From positions 1-16,073 of the forward strand of contig CBDVEQ010000035.1 in NCBI GenBank assembly GCA_965373045.1: 16,073 nt of DNA. Reading direction: 5' to 3'. This document shows, one piece after another, positions 7,890-14,956 of this stretch. The notes beneath the pieces were generated by a model. The model saw only the letters and a list, made by a program, of their open reading frames with translations, did no database searches and was not told the origin of the DNA. Within the stretch, counting starts at the first letter, position 1, and each line of letters begins with the position of its first letter. Both the position numbers and the translations under genes were made by a program. This DNA is from DAOVDI01 sp965373045 (GTDB lineage Bacteria; Acidobacteriota; Aminicenantia; Aminicenantales; Aminicenantaceae).

Positions 7890-8552
7890 ATGAAAGATCC
7901 CAAATGCGCACAATGCAAAACAAAACCCTGTAAACTGCCTGAAGGCGAAAGGCCGCCTTTCCCTCCTTACTGCCCCATAATAAACTTTAATGAACTGATC
8001 GAAGAGCTCAAGTCCGAGTATAAGGATCCGGAAACTTTCAATTTTTACCTCAGCTCTGCCATAACAGAAAAGGAATGTTATGACAGCAAGGCCGCAAGCC
8101 GGGGCAAGATACGCCCCCTCCGCCCCCGCATCCGGGAGATCGCGGCATTTGCGGAAAAGATCGACGCAAAAAAGATCGGCCTTGCTTTCTGCAGCGGTCT
8201 TTCGGATGAAGCAGCCCGCGCTGGCGCTATTCTCGAAAAACATGGCCTGGACGTTGTTTCAGTCGTGTGTTCTTGCGGCGCTGTGGACAAAACAGAATTG
8301 AACATTCCTCCTGAGCATAAGGTCTACGGCTCTGACAGATTCGAAGCTGCATGTAATCCAATTCTCCAGGCAGAACTTCTCAACAGGGCAGGAACCGCTT
8401 TTAACGTTCTTGTCGGCCTGTGCGTTGGACACGATATGCTTTTCACCCAATGGTCCAAGGCTCCTGTCACCACTCTCATCGTAAAGGACCGGCTGACCGG
8501 GCATAATCCGGTTATTGCTCTATATACGCGCTACCACAAAGATATAGTCTGA
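7890..8552 (+). CDS. DUF1847 family cysteine-rich putative metal-binding protein
   Basis: 220 residues, no signal peptide, probably cytoplasmic. The N-terminus has Cys6, Cys9, Cys14 and Cys28 (CAQCK-x3-C-x13-C), a likely metal or Fe-S site. Six more cysteines follow: Cys63, Cys101 in FCSGLSDEAAR, Cys127 and Cys129 in VCSCGAVDK, Cys155 in EAACNP, and Cys178 in LCVGHD. The pattern matches the DUF1847 family found mainly in anaerobes, whose function is unknown. The GL-x-EA-x-x-A-x-x-L and VGLCVGHD segments suggest a Rossmann-like core, by inference. AAGGA lies 6 nt before the ATG. It sits 46 bp after the second peptidase on the same strand and may be the last gene of that transcript. Its cysteine content suggests an oxygen-poor habitat. 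Confidence 0.85.
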   Translation: MKDPKCAQCKTKPCKLPEGERPPFPPYCPIINFNELIEELKSEYKDPETFNFYLSSAITEKECYDSKAASRGKIRPLRPRIREIAAFAEKIDAKKIGLAFCSGLSDEAARAGAILEKHGLDVVSVVCSCGAVDKTELNIPPEHKVYGSDRFEAACNPILQAELLNRAGTAFNVLVGLCVGHDMLFTQWSKAPVTTLIVKDRLTGHNPVIALYTRYHKDIV

Positions 8553-8807
8553 CCTGCTTTATTCATAAAATTCGACGACACCCAAATATACTTCTAATGT
8601 TTTAGACTCTTAACATTGATTTTTCCAAATATCAGGATTAGAGCTATAGAAAATTGTCTTGTTTTGACTATAAGTCGTCGTATTTTCCCCTGCGGGCAGG
8701 CCGATCTTACCGCAGTGGCTTCGTCGTGTTCCGTTCGCGGTATATTAATACAGCTTCACGAACCACTTCTCGCAGCTACGGCAACCTCGACCCGTGAATA
8801 ATCCAGG
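8553..8807. mobile_element. 255-bp MITE-like element with imperfect terminal inverted repeats
   Basis: The left end CCTGCTTTATTCA (8553-8565) is the reverse complement of the right end TGAATAATCCAGG (8795-8807) at 11 of 13 positions. The dinucleotide GA is next to both ends, too short to be sure of a target-site duplication. There is no transposase. The interior is AT-rich on the left and GC-rich and structured on the right (8690-8790). The left-end sequence recurs at 8811-8830 and, with three changes, at 2603-2623, so it is a real repeat family in this genome. It could be a non-autonomous transposon, or a repeated structured RNA or terminator-type module. Confidence 0.45.
8708..8767. other. 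Possible RNA pseudoknot inside the repeat element
   Basis: Two sets of complementary arms interleave. TACCGC (8708-8713) pairs with GCGGTA (8737-8742). AGTGG (8714-8718) plus TTCGT (8720-8724) pair with ACGAA plus CCACT (8758-8767), with one bulged C. The first arms are directly adjacent, and the connecting loops are 12 and 15 nt, a geometry that would allow an H-type pseudoknot. If only one stem forms, it is an ordinary hairpin. The complement could fold the same way, so the strand is unknown. Confidence 0.3.
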
Positions 8808-8810
8808 GAT

Positions 8811-8830
8811 CCTGCTTTATTCATAAAATT
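8811..8830. repeat. Dispersed repeat copy 3 (CCTGCTTTATTCATAAAATT)
   Basis: Identical over 20 bp to the start of the element at 8553. With the element's right end just before it, it forms an imperfect hairpin (8795-8823): 7 bp plus 4 bp of pairing, a 2x2 mismatch, and a GAT loop. Its last two bases are also the first two of a DnaA box. Confidence 0.65.
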
Positions 8831-8863
8831 ATCCACAAAACTTGTGGAAAATTCTGTGGAAAA
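8829..8863. promoter_or_regulatory. Cluster of three consensus DnaA boxes
   Basis: TTATCCACA (8829-8837, plus strand) is the strongest known DnaA box sequence. TGTGGAAAA occurs twice (8843-8851 and 8855-8863), which on the minus strand is TTTTCCACA and fits the TTWTNCACA consensus. The last two are in the same orientation, 12 bp apart; the first two face each other and form an inverted repeat TCCACAA-AAC-TTGTGGA (8832-8848). An AT-rich stretch follows at about 8884-8900. This may bind DnaA as a regulatory or titration site, or less likely belong to an origin, since no dnaA, dnaN or gidA gene is near. The promoter of the next gene lies 68 bp downstream. Confidence 0.5.
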
Positions 8864-8930
8864 GGGACGCCTCAGAATGCTAACTTTTTTAATATATCGA
8901 GAGTATGACAGTCTGCACAATTTGTGGTCA

Positions 8931-8959
8931 TTGAAGATTTTTTTGTATTCAAATATAAT
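8931..8959 (+). promoter_or_regulatory. Sigma-70-type promoter of the GyrI-like/TPR/DUF5107 gene set
   Basis: TTGAAG (8931-8936) and a perfect TATAAT (8954-8959) are separated by 17 bp. Expected transcription start is near 8966, leaving a leader of about 15 nt with GGAGG (8972-8976) 5 nt before the ATG at 8982. Confidence 0.65.
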
Positions 8960-8981
8960 GCTGTTTTAACTGGAGGATAGA

Positions 8982-9533
8982 ATGAATAAAACCATTATCA
9001 GATTGGTCCTGACAGCGGCCTTTTTGGTTCTCTCAACAGGGATTTCCGCCCAGGAGACTAAACCGGCTGAGCAGGCTGTCACTGTGAAAGAGATCCAGCC
9101 TTTTATCTACAGCTGTATCCACAAAAAAGGTCCATTTACCCTGATCTCTCAGACCATCGGAGAATTCTGGCTGGCTATGCAGAAGCAGGGCATCCAACCG
9201 ACTGGAACCATGTTCGGGATCTATTTTAATGCCCCCGGCCAGGTCAAACCAGAGAACCTGGAATGGGAGATAGGAGCCCCGATCTCATCCGTTCCCAAGC
9301 CCGAACCTCCTCTTGAAAAAAAGGAATGGAAATTCACTCATGTCGCCTCCGCTATCCACAGCGGCCCTTATGAAGAAACCGGACAGACTATTGAGAAGAT
9401 CATGAAATGGATCTTTGCCAATGGATACGTGCCGGCCGGCCCATCTCTTGAGCGTTATCTCACCGACCCTGGTATGGTCTCAGATCCGAAGGATAATAAA
9501 ACCGAGATCTGGATCCCCGTCAAAAAAAAATAA
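8982..9533 (+). CDS. Exported GyrI-like / effector-binding domain protein
   Basis: 183 residues with a Sec signal cleaved after GISA (about residue 23). Residues about 33-181 match the GyrI-like small-molecule-binding fold used in AraC- and MerR-type regulators and related to SOUL heme proteins: FTLISQTIGEFWLAMQKQGI (52-71), GTMFGIYFN, the HSGPYEETG turn (126-134), MKWIFANGYVPAGPSLERYL (141-160), and a closing KTEIWIPVKK. It has no DNA-binding domain and is exported, so it is likely a periplasmic binder of an unknown hydrophobic or cyclic ligand rather than a regulator. The ribosome site GGAGG and a strong promoter precede it. The next gene starts 4 nt after its stop, implying cotranscription. 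Confidence 0.85.
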   Translation: MNKTIIRLVLTAAFLVLSTGISAQETKPAEQAVTVKEIQPFIYSCIHKKGPFTLISQTIGEFWLAMQKQGIQPTGTMFGIYFNAPGQVKPENLEWEIGAPISSVPKPEPPLEKKEWKFTHVASAIHSGPYEETGQTIEKIMKWIFANGYVPAGPSLERYLTDPGMVSDPKDNKTEIWIPVKKK

Positions 9534-9537
9534 CCAG

Positions 9538-10299
9538 GTGAAACCCTTAAAAATTCTTCTGATTATCTCCACATCCCTGTTTTTGGCTTTTTGCGCTTCA
9601 TCCCAGAAAAAAACGGCTGTCGAGCACGAAAACGACCCTCAATATCAGTACGATAAGGCTGTTGTGGCCATGAATTACGGCCTGGAGGACCAGGCGATCA
9701 TCTATCTGAATCAGGCTCTCGCTCTTGACCCCACGCATATCCGCGCGCAAAATCTTCTCGGACTGGCCTTCGTCAAAAAAGAAAGATTCAAGGAAGCTGC
9801 CGCAGCATTCGAGAAGGGGCTGGAGATCCAGCCCGAAAATTCCAATACACACTTCCATCTCGGGGCTGTTTATGAAAAACTTGGCATGAATGAAGAAGCG
9901 GAAGCCGAATATAAAAAGGCCATTGAAATAGACAGCAGTCCGGATGCAAGTTTTGATCTGGCCTTGCTTTACTTCAGACAGGAGAAACTGGAAACAGCCC
10001 TGGACTTTGTCCTGAAATCGATCGAGGCACGGGACAACTCGGCACAGGCATACAATCTCCAGGGGGTCATTCTGAATAAAATGGAAAAGGTCCCGGAGGC
10101 TATAAAAAGTTTTCAACAGGCTCTAAAAATCACCCCTAAAGATGTTTCTATCGGCGTGAATCTGGCTGTTGCTTTCATCAACAACAAGGATTATGAAAAA
10201 GCACGCCGCATACTTGAAACGATCCTTCCCCATGTCCAGGACCCATCCCTCAAAGACAAGATCAACGAATACCTGCAAATTATCAAAGACAAAAAATAG
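9538..10299 (+). CDS. TPR-repeat lipoprotein, GTG start
   Basis: 253 residues from the GTG at 9538. This start gives a short lipoprotein-type signal (MKPLKILLIISTSLFLAFC) with Cys19 as the probable lipidated residue. The box LAFC has an unusual Phe before Cys, so an uncleaved anchor or a normal Sec signal is also possible. The rest is a solid array of about six tetratricopeptide repeats (about 35-66, 69-100, 103-134, 136-167, 170-201, 204-237) with the usual A-x-x-x-[YF]-x-x-A and P patterns (AIIYLNQALALDP, AAAAFEKGLEIQP, AEAEYKKAIEID). TPRs act as scaffolds for protein contacts. There is no clear ribosome site; the start is 4 nt after the upstream stop, so translation is probably coupled. 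An in-frame ATG at 9415 would remove the signal and overlap the upstream gene, so it was not chosen. Confidence 0.85.
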   Translation: MKPLKILLIISTSLFLAFCASSQKKTAVEHENDPQYQYDKAVVAMNYGLEDQAIIYLNQALALDPTHIRAQNLLGLAFVKKERFKEAAAAFEKGLEIQPENSNTHFHLGAVYEKLGMNEEAEAEYKKAIEIDSSPDASFDLALLYFRQEKLETALDFVLKSIEARDNSAQAYNLQGVILNKMEKVPEAIKSFQQALKITPKDVSIGVNLAVAFINNKDYEKARRILETILPHVQDPSLKDKINEYLQIIKDKK

Positions 10300-10309
10300 G
10301 GAGATAAAT

Positions 10310-13300
10310 ATGTCCAAGATGAAAACAGCCGTTATTTTAGTACTGGTATCCCTTTTGATTTTCCCCTCCCTCCTGAGTTCAGCCGAAGACACCGCTCAAA
10401 TCAAGGAAGAATACCGTGTTTTCAAGACCTATCCTTTCTCCGACCCGGATCCCTTCCCTAATATCGGACGCATCTACCCATATTTTAAATTCAGCGGTTA
10501 CAGCCACGATGGCTCTGACATAAAATGGAAGGTTGTCAGTTTGGAAAACTCCTATATCCGGGTGTTTGTTACTCCGGACATCGGAGGCAAAGTCTGGGGA
10601 GCAGTTGAAAAATCCACTGGTAATGCCTTCATTTACTTTAACAAAGTAGTGAAATTCCGCAATATCGCTATGCGCGGCCCCTGGACATCAGGAGGCATCG
10701 AATTCAACTTCGGCGCCATCGGCCACACGCCTGCCGGAGCTACCCCTGTCGATTACCTGATCAAAAAAGAAGACGACGGCAGTGTAAGCTGCTATGTCGG
10801 CGGCCTGGACCTGCCCTCACGAACCGAATGGCGGGTAAAGATCCATCTGCCTAAAGATAAGGCTTATTTCGAAACCGAATGTTTCTGGGCCAATCCCACT
10901 CCTCTTAATCAATCTCTCTACCACTGGATGAACGCTGCCGCCAGGGCCAGCAATGACCTGCATTTCCATTATCCCGGCTCGAATTACATCGGACATGGCG
11001 GCAAAGCATACCCCTGGCCCATCGACAAACAAGGCCGGAATATCTCCATCTACGGCAACAATGATTTCGGCCCCAGTAAATCGTATCACATTCTGGGAAA
11101 ATACACGGAATTTTTCAGCGGGTACTGGAATAATTCCAATTTCGGCTACGGCAACTGGTCCCTGTACGATGAAAAACCAGGAAAAAAGCTCTGGCTCTGG
11201 ACTCTGTCCAGGTCCGGCGGGATCTGGGAAGATCTGCTCACAGATCCGGGCAATGGGCAGTATATCGAGATGCAGACAGGACTGCTCCTCAACCAGGCCG
11301 GCTCCAACAGCACCCTAACTCCATTCAAGCATGCCTTTTTCGCCCCGCTTTCCACACACAAATGGAAAGAGATCTGGTTTCCTGTCAAAGATATCGGCGG
11401 TGTGGTCCAAGCCTCTCCTTATGGAGCCCTGAATGTTGTGCGGGAAAAGAACAAGCTGGCTCTGGGGATCTCTCCTCTCAGAAAGATCAACGACCGTCTG
11501 GTTGTGATTGCAGCCGGTAAAGAGGTATTCTCACGTCATTTGAAACTCTCGCCCATGGAAACATATAATGAGATTCTGGATTTCCCCGGCTTGGAGAGCG
11601 ACATTAAAGTTGACCTAGGGCATGGAAAACTCACCTGGTCCGGCACAATCGCAAAGCAGTCGCTGGAACGTCCAATGGAGACAGACAGGGATTTTAACTG
11701 GAGTTCAGCCCAGGGTCTATTCATAACCGCTGACGAACTTGCCAAACAGCGGTATTATGGAAGGGCTATGTCAGGCTTAAAGACATGCCTTCAAAAAGAC
11801 CCTTATTATCTTCCAGCACTGTCCAGGACGGCGGAACTTTATTTTCGCCGCGGTGAATACAAAACCGCTCTCAAATATGCAAAAAAAGCCCTTGCTGTGT
11901 CTACCTATGATCCAGAGGCCAATTTTATTTACGGCGCCGTACAGAAGCAAATGGGCCAAACTCTTGACGCAAAGGACGGATTCGGCTGGGCCGCACGCTC
12001 TATGGCCCTGCGTTCGGCTGCCTACAACCAATTGGCTGCCATGGAATTAAAAGAAAACCATCTGGAGCGGGCCAGGTATTACGCTGTCCGGTCCCTTGAT
12101 TTCAACCGCCGGAACCTGGAAAGCTATAAGATCCTGGCTGTTGCGGCCCGATTGGAAAATAAGACCGAAGAAGCCCGCAAGACCCTGCGCCGCATCGAAG
12201 TTATCGATCCTCTCGATCACTTTGTCAGGTTCGAAACCTATCTCCTGGAAGGCGGGGACAAAGCGCTCGATCAATTTAAAGCCATGATCCAAAACGAGCT
12301 TCCCCAGGAAACCTACCTGGAACTGGCTCTCAAATATGTCGATATAGGACGTATCCAGGAAGGGATCAGCGTATTAAAGGAAGCCCCGTCTCATTCCGTG
12401 GTCCATCTCTGGCTGGCCTACTTGACCCGAAACACAGCGGAACAGGATTCTTGCAAATATCTTGACCGGGCTTTGAAGGCTTCTCCATATCTGGTTTTTC
12501 CCTTCCGCCTGGAGACCATCCCGGCGCTGGAATGGGCGATCGATCAGACCGGTCACTGGAAGGCCAAGTATTACCTAGGCCTTCTTTTCTGGAATCTTGG
12601 CCGCACACAGGAGGCCGGCAGGCTTTTTCAATCGTGCCAAAATATCCCTGATTATCCCACTTTTTACCTTGCCAGAGCAGAGCTTCTAAAATCCACCGTC
12701 AAAGCCGGATCTACACTCAACGACATTCAGCGCGCCATAAAGATCGACCCGGAAAACTGGCGTGCCTGGCGTGCGCAGACCCGGCATTATCTGGCTTCCA
12801 GCTATCCGAAACTCTCGCTTAAAAGCGCAGCCGCAATCCAAAAAAAGCGGCCCCAGGATTACATCCTGGCCATGGACCTCGCAAAAGCCCTTGTCCAGAA
12901 CAACCACTTCAAAAAGAGCCTGGATGTGCTGACACAAACCAATATCCTTCCTTACGAAGGAGCCCGGGAGGGACGTGACCTCTACCGCCAGGCCGGCCTG
13001 CTCTATGCGCTCTCGCGTTTGAAGGACAATGCTGTCAGCTCAACCCTTGCGCTGGTTCAAAAGGCCAGGCAATGGCCGGAAAACCTCGGCGCCGGCAAGC
13101 CCTACGACACAGATGAAAGACTTGAGGATTATGTAGCGGCGCTGTGTTATGAAAAAACCGGAAAAATAAAAAAGGCTGATAACCTCCATGAGAATATCAT
13201 AAAGGCTACCCGGAAATACAGGAACCGCTGGGGAGCGGGACATTACATCAGCGCGCTGGTTCTGCGGAAAAAAGGCAAGGCGGCAGAAGCGGAAAAACTG

Positions 13301-13501
13301 CTGTCAGACTGGATAAAGGCCAGACCGGGCAATAACGTTGTAGCAAGGTGGGCCGCAGCCAAATTCCACAACCTTGATGAGAAGGCTTCAGCGATCCTGA
13401 AACAAATGGCTCCCGAAGACCAGGGAACACCCTGGAATCCCGGTGGGCAGGATAACGACTTCCCGATCGTGCTCAGCATCAGCCGTATGAAAGAAAAATA
13501 A
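10310..13501 (+). CDS. Exported DUF5107 domain protein with C-terminal TPR array
   Basis: 1063 residues from the ATG at 10310 (GGGAG at 10299-10303, 6 nt upstream, overlapping the previous stop). This start gives a clean Sec signal ending in LLSSA (about residue 25). Residues about 35-370 match the DUF5107 domain: GGKVWGAVEKSTG (92-104), MRGPWTSGGIEFNFG (121-135), a GHTP (138-141), SRSGGIWEDLLTD (300-312), QYIEMQTG (317-324) and EIWFPVKDIGG (354-364). A second beta-rich stretch runs to about 465, followed by many TPR-like repeats to about residue 1030 (for example KTALKYAKKALAV, NDIQRAIKIDPENW). DUF5107 proteins have no established activity; their aromatic-rich beta architecture resembles sugar-binding mutarotase-like folds, so envelope carbohydrate recognition or processing is a reasonable guess. 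The TPR lipoprotein gene ends 10 nt upstream, and the pair probably work together. Confidence 0.88.
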   Translation: MSKMKTAVILVLVSLLIFPSLLSSAEDTAQIKEEYRVFKTYPFSDPDPFPNIGRIYPYFKFSGYSHDGSDIKWKVVSLENSYIRVFVTPDIGGKVWGAVEKSTGNAFIYFNKVVKFRNIAMRGPWTSGGIEFNFGAIGHTPAGATPVDYLIKKEDDGSVSCYVGGLDLPSRTEWRVKIHLPKDKAYFETECFWANPTPLNQSLYHWMNAAARASNDLHFHYPGSNYIGHGGKAYPWPIDKQGRNISIYGNNDFGPSKSYHILGKYTEFFSGYWNNSNFGYGNWSLYDEKPGKKLWLWTLSRSGGIWEDLLTDPGNGQYIEMQTGLLLNQAGSNSTLTPFKHAFFAPLSTHKWKEIWFPVKDIGGVVQASPYGALNVVREKNKLALGISPLRKINDRLVVIAAGKEVFSRHLKLSPMETYNEILDFPGLESDIKVDLGHGKLTWSGTIAKQSLERPMETDRDFNWSSAQGLFITADELAKQRYYGRAMSGLKTCLQKDPYYLPALSRTAELYFRRGEYKTALKYAKKALAVSTYDPEANFIYGAVQKQMGQTLDAKDGFGWAARSMALRSAAYNQLAAMELKENHLERARYYAVRSLDFNRRNLESYKILAVAARLENKTEEARKTLRRIEVIDPLDHFVRFETYLLEGGDKALDQFKAMIQNELPQETYLELALKYVDIGRIQEGISVLKEAPSHSVVHLWLAYLTRNTAEQDSCKYLDRALKASPYLVFPFRLETIPALEWAIDQTGHWKAKYYLGLLFWNLGRTQEAGRLFQSCQNIPDYPTFYLARAELLKSTVKAGSTLNDIQRAIKIDPENWRAWRAQTRHYLASSYPKLSLKSAAAIQKKRPQDYILAMDLAKALVQNNHFKKSLDVLTQTNILPYEGAREGRDLYRQAGLLYALSRLKDNAVSSTLALVQKARQWPENLGAGKPYDTDERLEDYVAALCYEKTGKIKKADNLHENIIKATRKYRNRWGAGHYISALVLRKKGKAAEAEKLLSDWIKARPGNNVVARWAAAKFHNLDEKASAILKQMAPEDQGTPWNPGGQDNDFPIVLSISRMKEK

Positions 13502-13541
13502 TATTATTTATCTCCATAGAAAACGAGTCTGATTAGCCTTA

Positions 13542-14486
13542 TTATTTAATTTCGGATAGGGCTTTTGCAGCTCCCTTATGGTCTGGTTCTATAGACAGGG
13601 ATTTTTTGTAGGCTCCAGCAGCCTTCTTCAAAAGGCCTTTCCCCTTATATGCTTCGCCCAGATAAAAATAGGATTCTGCGCTGGGATTCTTTTTGCACAC
13701 AAATTCAAAGTCTTTGATTGCCCCATCATAATTGCGGCCGAATCCTTTAGGGGCCTTTAACCTGGACATTCCCCTGCCGAAATGGGCGGTTACATTTTCC
13801 GGGTCCAGCTTAACAGCCTTTTCGAATTCCTGTATTGCGCCCATGCCGTACTTCATCATGTCCATGGGATTTCCGCTCCCGGCCAGGCTGCCCATAATAT
13901 TGCCTTTCCATGCGTGATATTCAGCATTTTTTGGTTCCTTCACCAGGAGAATCTCGATGCCTTCGAGAGCTGTGGAAAATTCATTTTCATCAAAAAGCCC
14001 TTTTACCTTGTCGAGCGATACATCCTCCAGGGCACTGCCGGCTTTTTCCTGCTTTGAAGCTTCAGATGTTTTTGGCCCTCCAGGAAATTTATCTCCCATA
14101 AGTTCGGGCAGATACTTTATGATCAGAGGTAGAGCCTGTTCCAGCAGGGACGGTTTTTTATCCTCAAGAGGGAAGAGTTCCACTCTGGCCTCTCCGTTCT
14201 CTATGATCAGCAGACCTGCCGGTATGATTTTCCCGCCAGATCCTCCTCCAAAACCCGCCACATTCCCTCCGGCACCAAGGCCGAATTTGATCCGGGCAAA
14301 AGGAATAACCACAGAACTGCCCGAACGCACAGGTTTTCCTATCACGGAATTAACATCCAGGGTTGATGCCATTTTATCAAATTGTTTCAACGAATCCTTG
14401 ACCGGAGATTTCGCCTGCGCCCCTAGCATGCAGGAAAACACCACAAATACTGCGATAATAAATATGCCTAAATGTTTAGTCTTCAT
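13542..14486 (-). CDS. Exported GerW/YtfJ-like protein fused to TPR repeats
   Basis: 314 residues with a Sec signal ending in MLGAQA (about residue 25); a Cys at 19 (VFSCM) might instead be lipidated. Residues about 36-107 match the GerW (YtfJ) domain: VIGKPVRSGSSVVIPFARI (48-66), a glycine-rich FGLGAGGNVAGFGGGSGGK (68-86), and a strand IIPAGLLIIENGEARV. Residues about 160-314 contain about three to four TPR-type repeats (ALEGIEILLVKEP, AIQEFEKAVKLDP, AAGAYKKSLSIEP). In endospore formers GerW is linked to spore germination; here the export signal and TPR fusion point to a different role. GAGGAGGAG precedes the ATG. It is cotranscribed with the second GerW-like gene 10 nt upstream, and it converges on the DUF5107 gene with only 40 bp between stops. 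Confidence 0.82.
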   Translation of the reverse strand: MKTKHLGIFIIAVFVVFSCMLGAQAKSPVKDSLKQFDKMASTLDVNSVIGKPVRSGSSVVIPFARIKFGLGAGGNVAGFGGGSGGKIIPAGLLIIENGEARVELFPLEDKKPSLLEQALPLIIKYLPELMGDKFPGGPKTSEASKQEKAGSALEDVSLDKVKGLFDENEFSTALEGIEILLVKEPKNAEYHAWKGNIMGSLAGSGNPMDMMKYGMGAIQEFEKAVKLDPENVTAHFGRGMSRLKAPKGFGRNYDGAIKDFEFVCKKNPSAESYFYLGEAYKGKGLLKKAAGAYKKSLSIEPDHKGAAKALSEIK

Positions 14487-14496
14487 GTTCTCCTCC

Positions 14497-14892
14497 TCAT
14501 TTCCTCGGCACCTTGCCAGCGCTTACAAACTTAACTTCTTTCTTGGTGATGATTACAAATCCCAGCACCCTGGCCTCTCCGCCCATGTAAAATCCGCCGC
14601 TCCTCATCTTTTCAGGCCCGCCTTCTCCTCCCCCATAGCCGATATCGATCATAATGATAGGGATGATGGTCATACTGCCGACCTTCACAGGATCTCCGAC
14701 AATATTTTTCACATGAAGGTTTTTCGCCAGTTGGCCGATCATTGCCCGGGTCATTGCTGATATAGGATTTTCCAGGTTGGCGGCTTTTTTTGGCGGCGTC
14801 TTTTCCGTCTGCTCACCTGCAAATCCTGAAGAACCCGCCAGAAAAAGCAGGAACAAAGAAAGGATAAATACAGATAATACTCGTTTTTTCAT
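14497..14892 (-). CDS. Exported small GerW/YtfJ-like protein
   Basis: 131 residues with a Sec signal (MKKRVLSVFILSLFLLFLAG, cleaved about residue 25). Residues about 62-123 form a GerW-type core: IVGDPVKVGSMTIIPIIMIDI (64-84), the glycine-rich GYGGGEGGPEKMRSGGFYMGG (85-105), and LGFVIITKKEVKFV. It aligns with the GerW part of the downstream neighbour, so the two are paralogues that diverged after tandem duplication or form a heteromeric pair. AAAGGAGA lies ahead of the ATG. Its stop is 10 nt from the next start, and the downstream ribosome site lies in that gap. No function is known for exported members. Confidence 0.8.
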   Translation of the reverse strand: MKKRVLSVFILSLFLLFLAGSSGFAGEQTEKTPPKKAANLENPISAMTRAMIGQLAKNLHVKNIVGDPVKVGSMTIIPIIMIDIGYGGGEGGPEKMRSGGFYMGGEARVLGFVIITKKEVKFVSAGKVPRK

Positions 14893-14956
14893 TACACTTC
14901 TCCTTTAACAATATTCAAGAACTTACTATTTCCTACGAAAATTCCCACAAAAAGGT

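Larger units (their letters stand above)
8553..8981. other. 429-bp intergenic region with repeat element, DnaA boxes and promoter
   Basis: No gene is supported here. In order it contains a 255-bp element with imperfect inverted ends (8553-8807), a 3-bp gap, another copy of the element's left end (8811-8830), three DnaA boxes (8829-8863), an AT-rich stretch (about 8884-8900), and the promoter of the downstream gene set (8931-8959). Each is described separately. Confidence 0.7.

Noticed and set aside
8616..8801. 61-codon open frame inside the intergenic repeat element
   Set aside because: No ribosome site, it lies within the inverted-repeat element, and the protein looks like random composition.
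9415..9537. Upstream ATG start for the TPR lipoprotein
   Set aside because: It would overlap the GyrI-like gene by 119 bp and bury the signal sequence; the GTG at 9538 gives a proper signal and tight spacing.
10169..10309. Upstream ATG start for the DUF5107 protein
   Set aside because: The added residues lie inside the TPR gene and look random; the ATG at 10310 has a ribosome site and begins a clean signal peptide.
13502..13541. Possible bidirectional terminator between the convergent DUF5107 and GerW-TPR genes
   Set aside because: Only an AT-only palindrome (AATAATATTATT) is present, with no GC-rich stem or adjoining T-run.
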